From NCBI RefSeq assembly GCF_001429505.1, contig NZ_LMJW01000022.1:909497-973496 (forward strand): a DNA stretch of 64,000 bases. Reading direction: 5' to 3'. Position 1 is the stretch's first letter; each line of letters opens with the position of its first letter. The stretch is from Allobosea sp. Root483D1 (GTDB lineage Bacteria > Pseudomonadota > Alphaproteobacteria > Rhizobiales > Beijerinckiaceae). The translations under genes and the position numbers were made by a program. Shown piece by piece: positions 16,526-23,569 of this stretch. Below the pieces are notes generated by a model. That model was not told where the DNA came from and did no database searches. It saw only the letters and a program-made list of their open reading frames with translations.

Positions 16526-18328
16526 TCAGGAGGGGCGAGCGAGGTCGACCACGCGCAGCTCGGCTCGCTCGCTGCCGCCCCAGCGATTCAGCGTCAGCGT
16601 ACCGGCGAGATGCACGCTCTCGCCGCGTGCCGCCAGCAGCGCCTGGCCGAGCGGCTCGCGCGCGGCGCGGAAGGCGATTCCGCCGATGGTGGCCCCGTCA
16701 CCGGCGCGCAGCTTGATGCGCAGATGTCCGCCCGCCCCGACTTCGATCACCTCGGTCAGCCGGTGGGCCGGCAGCACGAAGACCGGCTCGGGACAACCGG
16801 CTCCGAACGGTCCAGCCTGGTCGATCTCGGCGAGCAGGCGCGGATTGGCGCCGCCGGCGCTGATCGCCGCGTCGACCAGCAGCGCCTCGGCCTCGCGCGA
16901 GCTGGCAACGCCGCTGGCGAGCCGTTCGCTGACGAAGCTCGCAAAGGCCCCCTCCTGCCCCGGCGCCAGCGTCACGCCCGCCGCCATGGCATGGCCGCCG
17001 CCCTTGACTGCGAGCTTGGCCTCGACCGCCAGCCGCACCGCCGAGCCGAGATCGACGCCGGCGATCGAACGGCCCGAGCCGGTCGCGCCGCCATCGCCAT
17101 TGCGCGCCAGCGCGAAGGCCGGCCGGCGGAAACGCTCCTTCAATCGGCCGGCGATCAATCCGACGATGCCCGGATGCCAATCGGCCGAGCCGACGAGAAG
17201 CACCGGGTGCGAAGCGGCATCCTCGAAGCGATGCTCGACCTCGGCCACCGCCTCCTCGACAGCGGCCCGCTCGATCTCTTGCCGCTCCTGGTTGAGCCGG
17301 TTGAGCTCGGCCGCGATCGTGCGCGCCTCGACCTCGTCAGATGTCAGCAGCAGCCGGGCGCCGAGCGCCGCATCGCCGATACGCCCGCCGGCATTGATGC
17401 GCGGCCCGAGCAGGAAGCCGAGATGCCAGGGCTGCACGGGGCCGTCGAGCCCGGCAATGTCGAGCAGCGCCGCGAGGCCGGGCCGGTGGCGCTGCCGCAT
17501 GATCGCGATACCCTGGCGGACGAAGGCGCGGTTGAGGCCGATCAGCGGCACGACGTCGGCGATGGTCGCGAGCCCGACGAGATCGAGCGCCGCGAGGAGG
17601 TCGGGCTCGCTTCCCCTCGCCTGCCAGGCGCCGCGCCGGCGCAGTTCGCGATTCGTCGCCACCAGCGCGAGGAAGACGACGCCGGCGGCGCAGAGATGGC
17701 CGAAGCCCGCGAGATCGTCCTGGCGGTTCGGGTTGACCAGCGCCTGGACGTCGGGGAGCAGCTCCGGCGCCTGGTGATGGTCAAGCACCACGATGTCGAG
17801 GCCGAGCCGCGCCGCCTGTTGCAGCGGCTCATGGCTGGTCGTGCCGCAATCGACGGTGACGAGCAGGCTCGCGCCCTCGCCCGCCAGCATGGCGATCGCC
17901 TCGGCATTCGGGCCGTAGCCTTCGATCAGGCGATCGGGGATGTGGATGCGCGGCCTTGCGCCCGCTTCGGCGAGGAAACCGGCGAGCAGCGCCGCGGAGC
18001 AGGCGCCGTCGACATCATAGTCGCCGAAGATCGCGACCTTCTCGCCCGAGATCGCCGCCTGCGCCAGACGTTCGGCGGCGCGGTCCATGTCGCGCAAGAC
18101 GGACGGGTCCGGCAGCAGGTCCCGGAGCTTCGGCTCGAGATGCCGCAGCGCCTCGCTGGAGGTCACGCCGCGACCGGCCAGGATGCGCGCCAGCGTATCG
18201 GGCACGCCCTCGACCTGCGCCAGCGCTTCAGCCTGCGCCAGGCCGGCGATATCGAGCCGGTCGCGCCAGGGGCGCCCGAGGGCCGAGTGCCCGACGCCGA
18301 GGAACAGGCGATTCTGGCCAGAGTTCAT
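16526..18328 (-). CDS. recJ: Single-stranded-DNA-specific exonuclease RecJ
   Basis: A 600-residue 5'-3' single-strand DNA exonuclease used in recombination and mismatch repair. DHH-family motifs are in order: DYDVDGACSAALLAGFL, VTVDCGTTSHEPL, then the DHH motif in VVLDHHQAPELLPDVQALVNPNR, and GHLCAAGVVFLAL. The DHHA1 region shows GGGHAMAAGVTL. C-terminal OB-fold sequence follows. Length fits alphaproteobacterial RecJ (about 580-610). It lies 46 bases downstream of the MFS gene on the same strand. One change from many homologues is CGTTS where CGIS/CGIT forms are common; both keep the key aspartate and cysteine. Confidence 0.95.
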   Translation of the reverse strand: MNSGQNRLFLGVGHSALGRPWRDRLDIAGLAQAEALAQVEGVPDTLARILAGRGVTSSEALRHLEPKLRDLLPDPSVLRDMDRAAERLAQAAISGEKVAIFGDYDVDGACSAALLAGFLAEAGARPRIHIPDRLIEGYGPNAEAIAMLAGEGASLLVTVDCGTTSHEPLQQAARLGLDIVVLDHHQAPELLPDVQALVNPNRQDDLAGFGHLCAAGVVFLALVATNRELRRRGAWQARGSEPDLLAALDLVGLATIADVVPLIGLNRAFVRQGIAIMRQRHRPGLAALLDIAGLDGPVQPWHLGFLLGPRINAGGRIGDAALGARLLLTSDEVEARTIAAELNRLNQERQEIERAAVEEAVAEVEHRFEDAASHPVLLVGSADWHPGIVGLIAGRLKERFRRPAFALARNGDGGATGSGRSIAGVDLGSAVRLAVEAKLAVKGGGHAMAAGVTLAPGQEGAFASFVSERLASGVASSREAEALLVDAAISAGGANPRLLAEIDQAGPFGAGCPEPVFVLPAHRLTEVIEVGAGGHLRIKLRAGDGATIGGIAFRAAREPLGQALLAARGESVHLAGTLTLNRWGGSERAELRVVDLARPS

Positions 18329-18374
18329 GCGTCACCGCTGGCCCGGAAGTGCGGCTTCGTCAATCCTTGGCGCA

Positions 18375-19814
18375 TCACTCGAGCGGCTTCTGGTCCTCGA
18401 TCGCCTGCGCGGTGACCCTGCGGGCGCTCACCGGCGCATGGCCGGAGACCTCGGCGCCGGCATCGGGCTTCAGCCGCATCATCCACAGCGCCGACGAGGC
18501 CGAGATCAGGCCGACCAGGACGAAGGCCGGCCAGAAATCCGCGGCGCCGAGGGTCTTGCCGCCATTGTAGAGATTGGCGGCCTCGAGCGCGAAGGCGCCG
18601 ATGGTGATGCCGAGGCTGAGCGACAATTGCTGGGCGACGCTGGAGAAGCTCGTCGCGCTCGACATGTCGCGGTTCGAGACGTCGGCATAGCTCAGCGCAT
18701 TGATGCCGGTGAACTGCAGCGAGCGGAAGCAGCCGCCGACGAAGAGCACGCCGAGCATGATCCAATGCGGCGTCGTCGGCGTGAACAGGCCCGAACAGGC
18801 CAGGAAGGCCGAGCCAATCAACGCGTTGAAGGTCAGCACGCCGCGGAAGCCGAAGCGGGCGAGGATCGTCTTCGCCAGCGTCTTCATCACGAGCGCGCCC
18901 GCGGCCGAGGCGAAGGTGATCAATCCCGATTGCAACGCATCGAGGCCGAAGCCGAGCTGCAGCATCAGGGGCAACAGGAACGGGATCGCACCGATGCCGA
19001 CGCGGAAGATCGAGCCGCCGAGAACGCCGATGCGATAGGTCGGAATCCGCAGCAGCGAGAGGTTGAGCACCGGATAGGCCAGCCGGCGCGCATGGAACCA
19101 GTAGACGACCAGCGCCGCGATGCCGAAGGCGACGCAGCCATAGGAGACCGCAACCGGCACGAGATGGCGCCCGCCCGTGGCGAGGCCGAGCATCAGCGCG
19201 GCAAAGCCGGTCGAGGACAGAAGGAAGCCGGTGATGTCGAGCGGAGCGACGTCCTCCTCACGGACGTCCTCGAAGAACATTGTCGCGAGCGCGATGCCGA
19301 GCAGGCCAATCGGCAGGTTGATGAAGAAGATCCAGCGCCAGTCGAAATAGGTGGTGATGAAGCCCCCGACCACCGGCCCGACGACCGGCCCGACCAGCGC
19401 CGGCACCGTCAGATAGGCGAGCGCGCTGACCAGCTCCGACTTCTCGACGCTGCGCAGGATGACGAGCCGGCCGACCGGCACCATCATCGCCCCGCCCATG
19501 CCCTGGACGAAGCGCGCCCCGACGAAGGCGCCGAGCGAGTTCGAGAAGGCGCAGAGCACCGAGCCGAGCATGAAGATGCCGAGCGCCGTCCTGAAGATGG
19601 TGCGGGCCCCGAACTTGTCGGCCATCCACCCGGAGATCGGGATGAAGACAGCGAGGCTGACGAGATAGGAGGTCAGCGCCAGCTTCAGGGCGATCGGGTC
19701 CTCGCCGAGCGACTTGGCGATCACCGGCAGCGAGGTCGCTATCACCGTCGAGTCGGTGTTCTCCATGAACAGCGCGCAAGCGACGATCAGAGGCAGGAGC
19801 TTGGCGCGCTGCAA
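18375..19814 (-). CDS. DHA2-family MFS multidrug transporter (EmrB/QacA type)
   Basis: A 479-residue drug:proton antiporter of the 14-span DHA2 family. Motif C-like LIVACALFMENTDSTVIATSLPVIAKSLG opens the first span, followed by ISGWMADKFGARTIFR (motif A) and LTVPALVGPVVGPVVGGFITTYFDWRWIFFINLPIG, the antiporter/DHA2 signature. The only start before the first span is a TTG at 19814; the frame is closed by a TAA 13 codons upstream with no ATG or GTG, so TTG initiation is likely. No membrane-fusion partner (EmrA) is adjacent. An inverted repeat upstream at 19929-19955 could be a regulator site. Substrate unknown. Confidence 0.9.
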   Translation of the reverse strand: MQRAKLLPLIVACALFMENTDSTVIATSLPVIAKSLGEDPIALKLALTSYLVSLAVFIPISGWMADKFGARTIFRTALGIFMLGSVLCAFSNSLGAFVGARFVQGMGGAMMVPVGRLVILRSVEKSELVSALAYLTVPALVGPVVGPVVGGFITTYFDWRWIFFINLPIGLLGIALATMFFEDVREEDVAPLDITGFLLSSTGFAALMLGLATGGRHLVPVAVSYGCVAFGIAALVVYWFHARRLAYPVLNLSLLRIPTYRIGVLGGSIFRVGIGAIPFLLPLMLQLGFGLDALQSGLITFASAAGALVMKTLAKTILARFGFRGVLTFNALIGSAFLACSGLFTPTTPHWIMLGVLFVGGCFRSLQFTGINALSYADVSNRDMSSATSFSSVAQQLSLSLGITIGAFALEAANLYNGGKTLGAADFWPAFVLVGLISASSALWMMRLKPDAGAEVSGHAPVSARRVTAQAIEDQKPLE

Positions 19815-19928
19815 GGAATTGGACTTTCGGATTTGGCCGCCTGCTGCCCTTTAATGCGGGTGTATCCGGCTGGCGAGAGCCGATCGGAGCCCGGTGACGA
19901 GGGTTGCACGCGGCGCATGACGCAATGT

Positions 19929-19955
19929 GATGTCGCCTCTGAAAACGGCGACATC
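19929..19955. promoter_or_regulatory. Inverted repeat in MFS/small-protein divergent region
   Basis: Perfect 9-bp arms GATGTCGCC and GGCGACATC with a 9-nt spacer. It lies 115 bases before the MFS start, between two divergent genes. Arms and spacing fit a dimeric repressor site or a leader hairpin. No adjacent regulator gene exists to support either. Confidence 0.4.
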
Positions 19956-20107
19956 TCGACCCGCACCCAAAGCATCACAAGGACGTGATAGCACCTCCGC
20001 CATGCGTTTGAAGCGGATCATTTTGACTGAATCGTTCCTATTTCCTGTGAGAGGGGCGATGACTTCGTACCCGCCCATGCAGCAGGCCGCCGGGCAGGAG
20101 GTGTCTC

Positions 20108-20440
20108 ATGATCAGTCAAGCTGTTTTTCAGGGATCGCGTCGTGTCATCGGGGCGAGGCTGTGCGCGTTGACCCTCGGCGCAGGTTGGGCCTTCCTAGGC
20201 TTGACGGCGACGCCGGCGGCGGCGCTCGACACGAACTGGAAGGGTGTTTGCACCTTTCCGGTCGCGCCCCAAGCCTATAACGAAATGATGCGCGAGCGCG
20301 TATGCCTCGATCAGAACTACTGCCAGCAGATGGCCGACGCGCAAGGTAGCCCCTTTACAGGCAATGGCTGCATCATGGTGGCGCCTTCGGCCATCGCCAA
20401 TGCGGGCTCGGCGCCGCGGTCGAGCTACGCCAGACGCTAG
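20108..20440 (+). CDS. Small secreted four-cysteine protein, copy A
   Basis: A 110-residue exported protein of no family known to me. A signal peptide ends near AAALD (about residue 39). The mature part (about 70 residues) begins with W-x3-C and has four cysteines spaced C-x17-C-x5-C-x15-C, with CQQMADAQGS after the third cysteine and GCIMVAP at the fourth. The same spacing and motifs recur in the gene at 20827-21171, so the two are paralogues. An AGGAGGTG site precedes the ATG. The even cysteine number and export suggest two disulfides in the periplasm; function is unknown. A structured repeat element begins 10 bases after its stop. Confidence 0.8.
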   Translation: MISQAVFQGSRRVIGARLCALTLGAGWAFLGLTATPAAALDTNWKGVCTFPVAPQAYNEMMRERVCLDQNYCQQMADAQGSPFTGNGCIMVAPSAIANAGSAPRSSYARR

Positions 20441-20450
20441 ATCCGGATCT

Positions 20451-20542
20451 GATCAGGTTGAATCAACCTGATCGGTGAATCGGTCTCTAAGATACTGATA
20501 GAGAACGCGTTGTCCGATCAGATTGCGGTGCGATCTGATCGG
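20451..20542 (+). repeat. Three-hairpin structured element, copy 1
   Basis: Three hairpins in 92 nt: 20451-20473 (11-bp arms, 1-nt loop), a TCTCT/AGAGA hairpin around 20484-20504, and 20514-20542 (13-bp arms with one G-T wobble). A homologous copy lies at 38324-38413 on the other strand with the same hairpin order, sizes and spacing. Paired stem changes between copies keep the pairing. This 386-base gap between the two small-protein genes holds no reading frame I can support; the rest carries further hairpins. Confidence 0.75.
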
Positions 20543-20560
20543 CGCGCGCTCCAGAAGGAA

Positions 20561-20591
20561 AGCCGCAGGACCCGGGGCAAGTCTTGCGGCT
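20561..20591 (+). other. Hairpin AGCCGCA/TGCGGCT
   Basis: Perfect 7-bp arms at 20561-20567 and 20585-20591 with a 17-nt loop that is itself G/C-rich. It follows the three-hairpin element by 18 bases, in the same intergenic region. No T run follows. Confidence 0.4.
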
Positions 20592-20627
20592 CTATGATCA
20601 GGCTGTCTCACTCTGATGCCCCAGCAG

Positions 20628-20649
20628 AATCACGATGGTCTTCGTGATT
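20628..20649 (+). terminator. Hairpin AATCACGA/TCGTGATT, possible terminator
   Basis: Perfect 8-bp arms with a 6-nt TGGTCT loop, then TTTGAGG. The short T tract makes it a weak intrinsic-terminator candidate that would end a transcript carrying gene A and the structured element. Confidence 0.45.
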
Positions 20650-20798
20650 TTGAGGAGCTGACGGCGCCTGGTCGGTAAAGCATCGTCCCGTCGGCCTCGA
20701 CACGAAGACGTGAATGTCGATCACGCGCCCGCAGCAACGGTGTCATTGCCGAAGCCGATCACTATCTGGAGCATTGACGGGGCATTATTTCAGCGAGC

Positions 20799-20814
20799 CG
20801 CGGCGATCGCCGCG
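20799..20814 (+). promoter_or_regulatory. 16-base palindrome before the second small-protein start
   Basis: The perfect palindrome CGCGGCGATCGCCGCG ends 12 bases before the ATG at 20827 and partly abuts the GAGAGA that would serve as ribosome site. It could hide that site in a hairpin or be an operator. If translation instead began farther upstream in the same frame it would be coding. Confidence 0.35.
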
Positions 20815-20826
20815 AGAGACCTTTTT

Positions 20827-21171
20827 ATGATCGACTTGTTTCATCGCAACTCACGCACCTTGACCGCCAGCGCGTTCCGCCATGGCGCAGCGGTCGCCTT
20901 GCTGGCCGGAGCCGCCTTGTTCGGCGCCGGGCAGGCACCTGCCCTGGCCCAGTCGACGAGCTGGGAGGAAGGCTGCGCGATGCGTGTCGTTACGCCGGGC
21001 TCAGGCGATATTCTGCGGACGATGAACTGCGCCCGCCAGAAAGAATGCCAGCAGATGGCAAACGCCAAAGGCAGCACGATGATGGGGCTGGGCTGCTTCG
21101 GCGTCGCGCCACAGGCTCAAGCTCCTGTAGCACGGCAGGCGGGCCGTACTCGCCCGGCACAGCAGCAGTAG
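20827..21171 (+). CDS. Small secreted four-cysteine protein, copy B
   Basis: A 114-residue exported protein, paralogue of the gene at 20108. The signal peptide ends at PALAQ (about residue 38). The mature part starts with W-x3-C and keeps the spacing C-x17-C-x5-C-x15-C, CQQMANAKGS after the third cysteine and GCFGVAP at the fourth. Outside these positions the two proteins differ widely, so the duplication is old. A longer in-frame start at 20710 exists, but 20827 places the signal peptide normally. No family recognised. A terminator-like hairpin follows at 21195. Confidence 0.76.
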   Translation: MIDLFHRNSRTLTASAFRHGAAVALLAGAALFGAGQAPALAQSTSWEEGCAMRVVTPGSGDILRTMNCARQKECQQMANAKGSTMMGLGCFGVAPQAQAPVARQAGRTRPAQQQ

Positions 21172-21194
21172 GCAGCGCTGCTTCGGATGCGTGA

Positions 21195-21234
21195 GCGGCC
21201 GCGGCTCCGTGCCGCGACCGCCTTGGCAGTTTTT
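21195..21234 (+). terminator. Intrinsic-terminator-like hairpin
   Basis: An 11-bp G/C-rich stem with one mismatch (21195-21221, 5-nt loop) is followed by TTTTT at 21230-21234. It lies 23 bases after the small-protein stop and upstream of guaB. The 8-nt gap before the T run lowers confidence. Confidence 0.5.
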
Positions 21235-21351
21235 GTTGCACCGCCCCTAGCGGGCGCGTCTCACGCGTGATATCGGGCCTCGTCAACTCGGCTTAGGGCA
21301 TATCCGCCCTGCCCCTTTTCAGTGCCGGCCGTACCGGCCCCGGAGTTGACG

Positions 21352-22845
21352 ATGGCGACGATCACTGACGGCCTCATTCGCGACGGTTTGACCTTCGACG
21401 ACGTGCTGCTCGAGCCGGGCCCGTCCGAGGTGATGCCGAGCGATGTCAACATCGCGACCAAGCTCACCAAGACGATCTCGCTCAACCTGCCGATCATCGC
21501 CTCGGCAATGGACACGGTCACCGAGGCGAAGATGGCGATCGCCATGGCCCAGGCCGGCGGCCTCGGCGTCGTGCACCGCAATCTCGACCCCGACCAGCAG
21601 GCGGCACAGGTCCGCCTCGTCAAGAAGTTCGAATCGGGGATGATCGCCAATCCGATCACCATCCACCCGGACGAGACGCTGGCCGATGCGCTCGCGCTGA
21701 TGAAGAACAACGGAATCTCGGGCATCCCGGTGGTGGAGCGCGGCCCGCAAGGACATAACGGCAAGCTCGTCGGCATCGTGACCAATCGCGATGTGCGTTT
21801 TGCCGCCAATCCCGAACAGCCCGTCTCCGAACTGATGACCAAGGACCGGTTGATCACGGTGCGCGAGGGCGTGGGCCAGGACGAGGCGCGCCGCCTGCTC
21901 CATCAGTTCCGCATCGAGAAGCTGCTGGTGGTCGACGACCATTATCGCTGCATCGGCCTGATCACCGTCAAGGACATGGAAAAGCAGGTCGCCCATCCCC
22001 ATGCCGCCAAGGATTCTCATGGCCGGCTTCTGGTTGCAGCCGCCACCACGACCGGCGATCTCGGCTTTGAGCGCTCGGAGCTGCTGATCGAGGCGGGCGT
22101 CGACCTCATCGTCGTCGACACCGCGCATGGCCATTCCGCCAAGGTGCTGGAAGCGGTCACGCGGGTGAAGAAGCTCTCCAACGCCGTCCAGGTCATTGCC
22201 GGCAATGTCGCGACCGCCGGCGGCGCGCAGGCGCTGATCGATGCCGGCGCGGACGCAATCAAGGTCGGCATCGGCCCGGGCTCGATCTGCACCACCCGCA
22301 TCGTCGCCGGCGTCGGCGTACCGCAGCTCACTGCGATCATGGACGCGGCCTCGGCCGGGCAAAAGGCCGGCATCCCGGTCATCGCCGATGGCGGCATCAA
22401 ATATTCCGGCGATCTCGCCAAGGCGCTCGCCGCCGGTGCGTCTTGCGCCATGGTCGGCTCGCTGCTCGCAGGCACGGACGAGACCCCGGGCGAGACCTTC
22501 CTGTACCAGGGCCGCTCTTATAAATCCTATCGCGGCATGGGTTCGGTCGGCGCGATGGCGCGCGGCTCGGCCGACCGCTATTTCCAGCAGGACATCAAGG
22601 ATGCGCTGAAGCTGGTGCCCGAGGGTATCGAAGGCCAGGTCGCCTATAAGGGGCCGGTCTCGAACGTGCTGCACCAGCTCGCCGGCGGCCTGCGCGCCGC
22701 GATGGGCTATGTCGGCGGTCGCGATCTCGAGGATTACCGCAACAAGGCGCGCTTCATCCGCATCACCAGTGCGGGCCTGCGCGAGAGCCATGTTCACGAC
22801 GTGACCATCGTCCGCGAGAGCCCGAACTATCCGACGCGCTCGTAA
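21352..22845 (+). CDS. guaB: IMP dehydrogenase GuaB
   Basis: A 497-residue enzyme that oxidises IMP to XMP with NAD, the committed step of GMP synthesis. The TIM barrel begins GLTFDDVLLEPGPSEVMP. Two CBS domains interrupt it (about residues 95-215, with GIPVVERG and TNRDVRF, then LLVVDDHYRCIGLITVKDME). The catalytic loop GPGSICTTRIVAGVG carries Cys313, and the flap has YRGMGSVGAM. The ATG at 21352 fits the family N-terminus; a slightly longer in-frame start is not needed. A strong intrinsic terminator follows directly at 22850, so it is a single-gene transcript or the last of one. Confidence 0.97.
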   Translation: MATITDGLIRDGLTFDDVLLEPGPSEVMPSDVNIATKLTKTISLNLPIIASAMDTVTEAKMAIAMAQAGGLGVVHRNLDPDQQAAQVRLVKKFESGMIANPITIHPDETLADALALMKNNGISGIPVVERGPQGHNGKLVGIVTNRDVRFAANPEQPVSELMTKDRLITVREGVGQDEARRLLHQFRIEKLLVVDDHYRCIGLITVKDMEKQVAHPHAAKDSHGRLLVAAATTTGDLGFERSELLIEAGVDLIVVDTAHGHSAKVLEAVTRVKKLSNAVQVIAGNVATAGGAQALIDAGADAIKVGIGPGSICTTRIVAGVGVPQLTAIMDAASAGQKAGIPVIADGGIKYSGDLAKALAAGASCAMVGSLLAGTDETPGETFLYQGRSYKSYRGMGSVGAMARGSADRYFQQDIKDALKLVPEGIEGQVAYKGPVSNVLHQLAGGLRAAMGYVGGRDLEDYRNKARFIRITSAGLRESHVHDVTIVRESPNYPTRS

Positions 22846-22849
22846 CGCT

Positions 22850-22876
22850 GGATCGCCACAAGGCGATCCTTCTTTT
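22850..22876 (+). terminator. Rho-independent terminator of guaB
   Basis: A perfect 8-bp stem GGATCGCC/GGCGATCC with an ACAA loop, followed at once by TTCTTTT. It begins 4 bases after the guaB stop. This is the best-formed intrinsic terminator in the window. Confidence 0.85.
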
Positions 22877-22943
22877 CATCGAGCTTCGGATCAGCCCGAA
22901 ACCGGGACCACTTTTCGGTCCGATGCTTCAGGACGAGGACGAC

Positions 22944-23354
22944 ATGACGCTCAAGCTGATCTATCCGGCGCTGGCCCAGATCCTCTGGACTTTCGTCGTC
23001 CTCGTCATCGTGTTCCTGCGGCGCCAGAAGGCCTTCGCCAACAAGGAGGTCCGGCTGGCGGATATTGCGGTCTCGACCGAACGCTATCCGGAGCCAGCGC
23101 GGCTCGCCGCAGCCAATTTCAGTAATCAGTTCGAGACCCCGCTGCTGTTCTTCGCGCTGATCCTGATCGCGATGCATGTCGGCGCAACCGGCTATGTCAT
23201 GGCGGCGCTGGCGTGGGCTTATGTGGCAACCCGGGTTGTCCATACACTGATCCACACTGGTTCGAACAGGCTGCAACAGCGCGCGATCGTCTTTGCGGTC
23301 GGCGTTGCATGCCTGTTCTTCATGTGGCTCGGCATTGTGATTGCCGTCGTCTGA
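22944..23354 (+). CDS. MAPEG-family membrane protein
   Basis: A 136-residue inner-membrane protein of the MAPEG fold (glutathione- and eicosanoid-linked membrane proteins). Four hydrophobic segments are visible: LIYPALAQILWTFVVLVIVFL, LLFFALILIAMHVGA, VMAALAWAYVATRVVHTLIH and IVFAVGVACLFFMWLGIVIAVV. The loop NFSNQFETPLLFF and the segment AYVATRVVHTLIHTGSN match the conserved arginine/histidine-rich MAPEG pattern. The ATG at 22944 is preferred to 22923 because the first span starts right after it. Bacterial MAPEG proteins of this subgroup have no firm function. It stands between the guaB terminator and the efflux operon. Confidence 0.85.
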   Translation: MTLKLIYPALAQILWTFVVLVIVFLRRQKAFANKEVRLADIAVSTERYPEPARLAAANFSNQFETPLLFFALILIAMHVGATGYVMAALAWAYVATRVVHTLIHTGSNRLQQRAIVFAVGVACLFFMWLGIVIAVV

Positions 23355-23569
23355 GCGGCTTTTACTTTACGCACGCAAGACGTGTGGCGACGATTTCGCT
23401 CGGCTGAATTGTCGTCCTGTCACATCGTCGCTACAGCGCTCAATAAACCGTGTTGGTGACTTGCGTCGAAACTCGGCCGTCTTCATGCTAAACTCTTGCG
23501 GTGAGGACGGTTTGGGGAGCAGCCGTTCGACAGGGTCGACGTAGCGCTCCCCGTGGCGCAAGGCTTTCT

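Noticed and set aside
19851..20078. A 75-codon minus-strand frame upstream of the MFS gene
   Set aside because: No supporting ribosome site, signal or motif; it lies in the divergent promoter region.
23355..23569. Small open frames between the MAPEG and efflux genes
   Set aside because: No ribosome site, no signal or domain features, and frames on both strands overlap one another.
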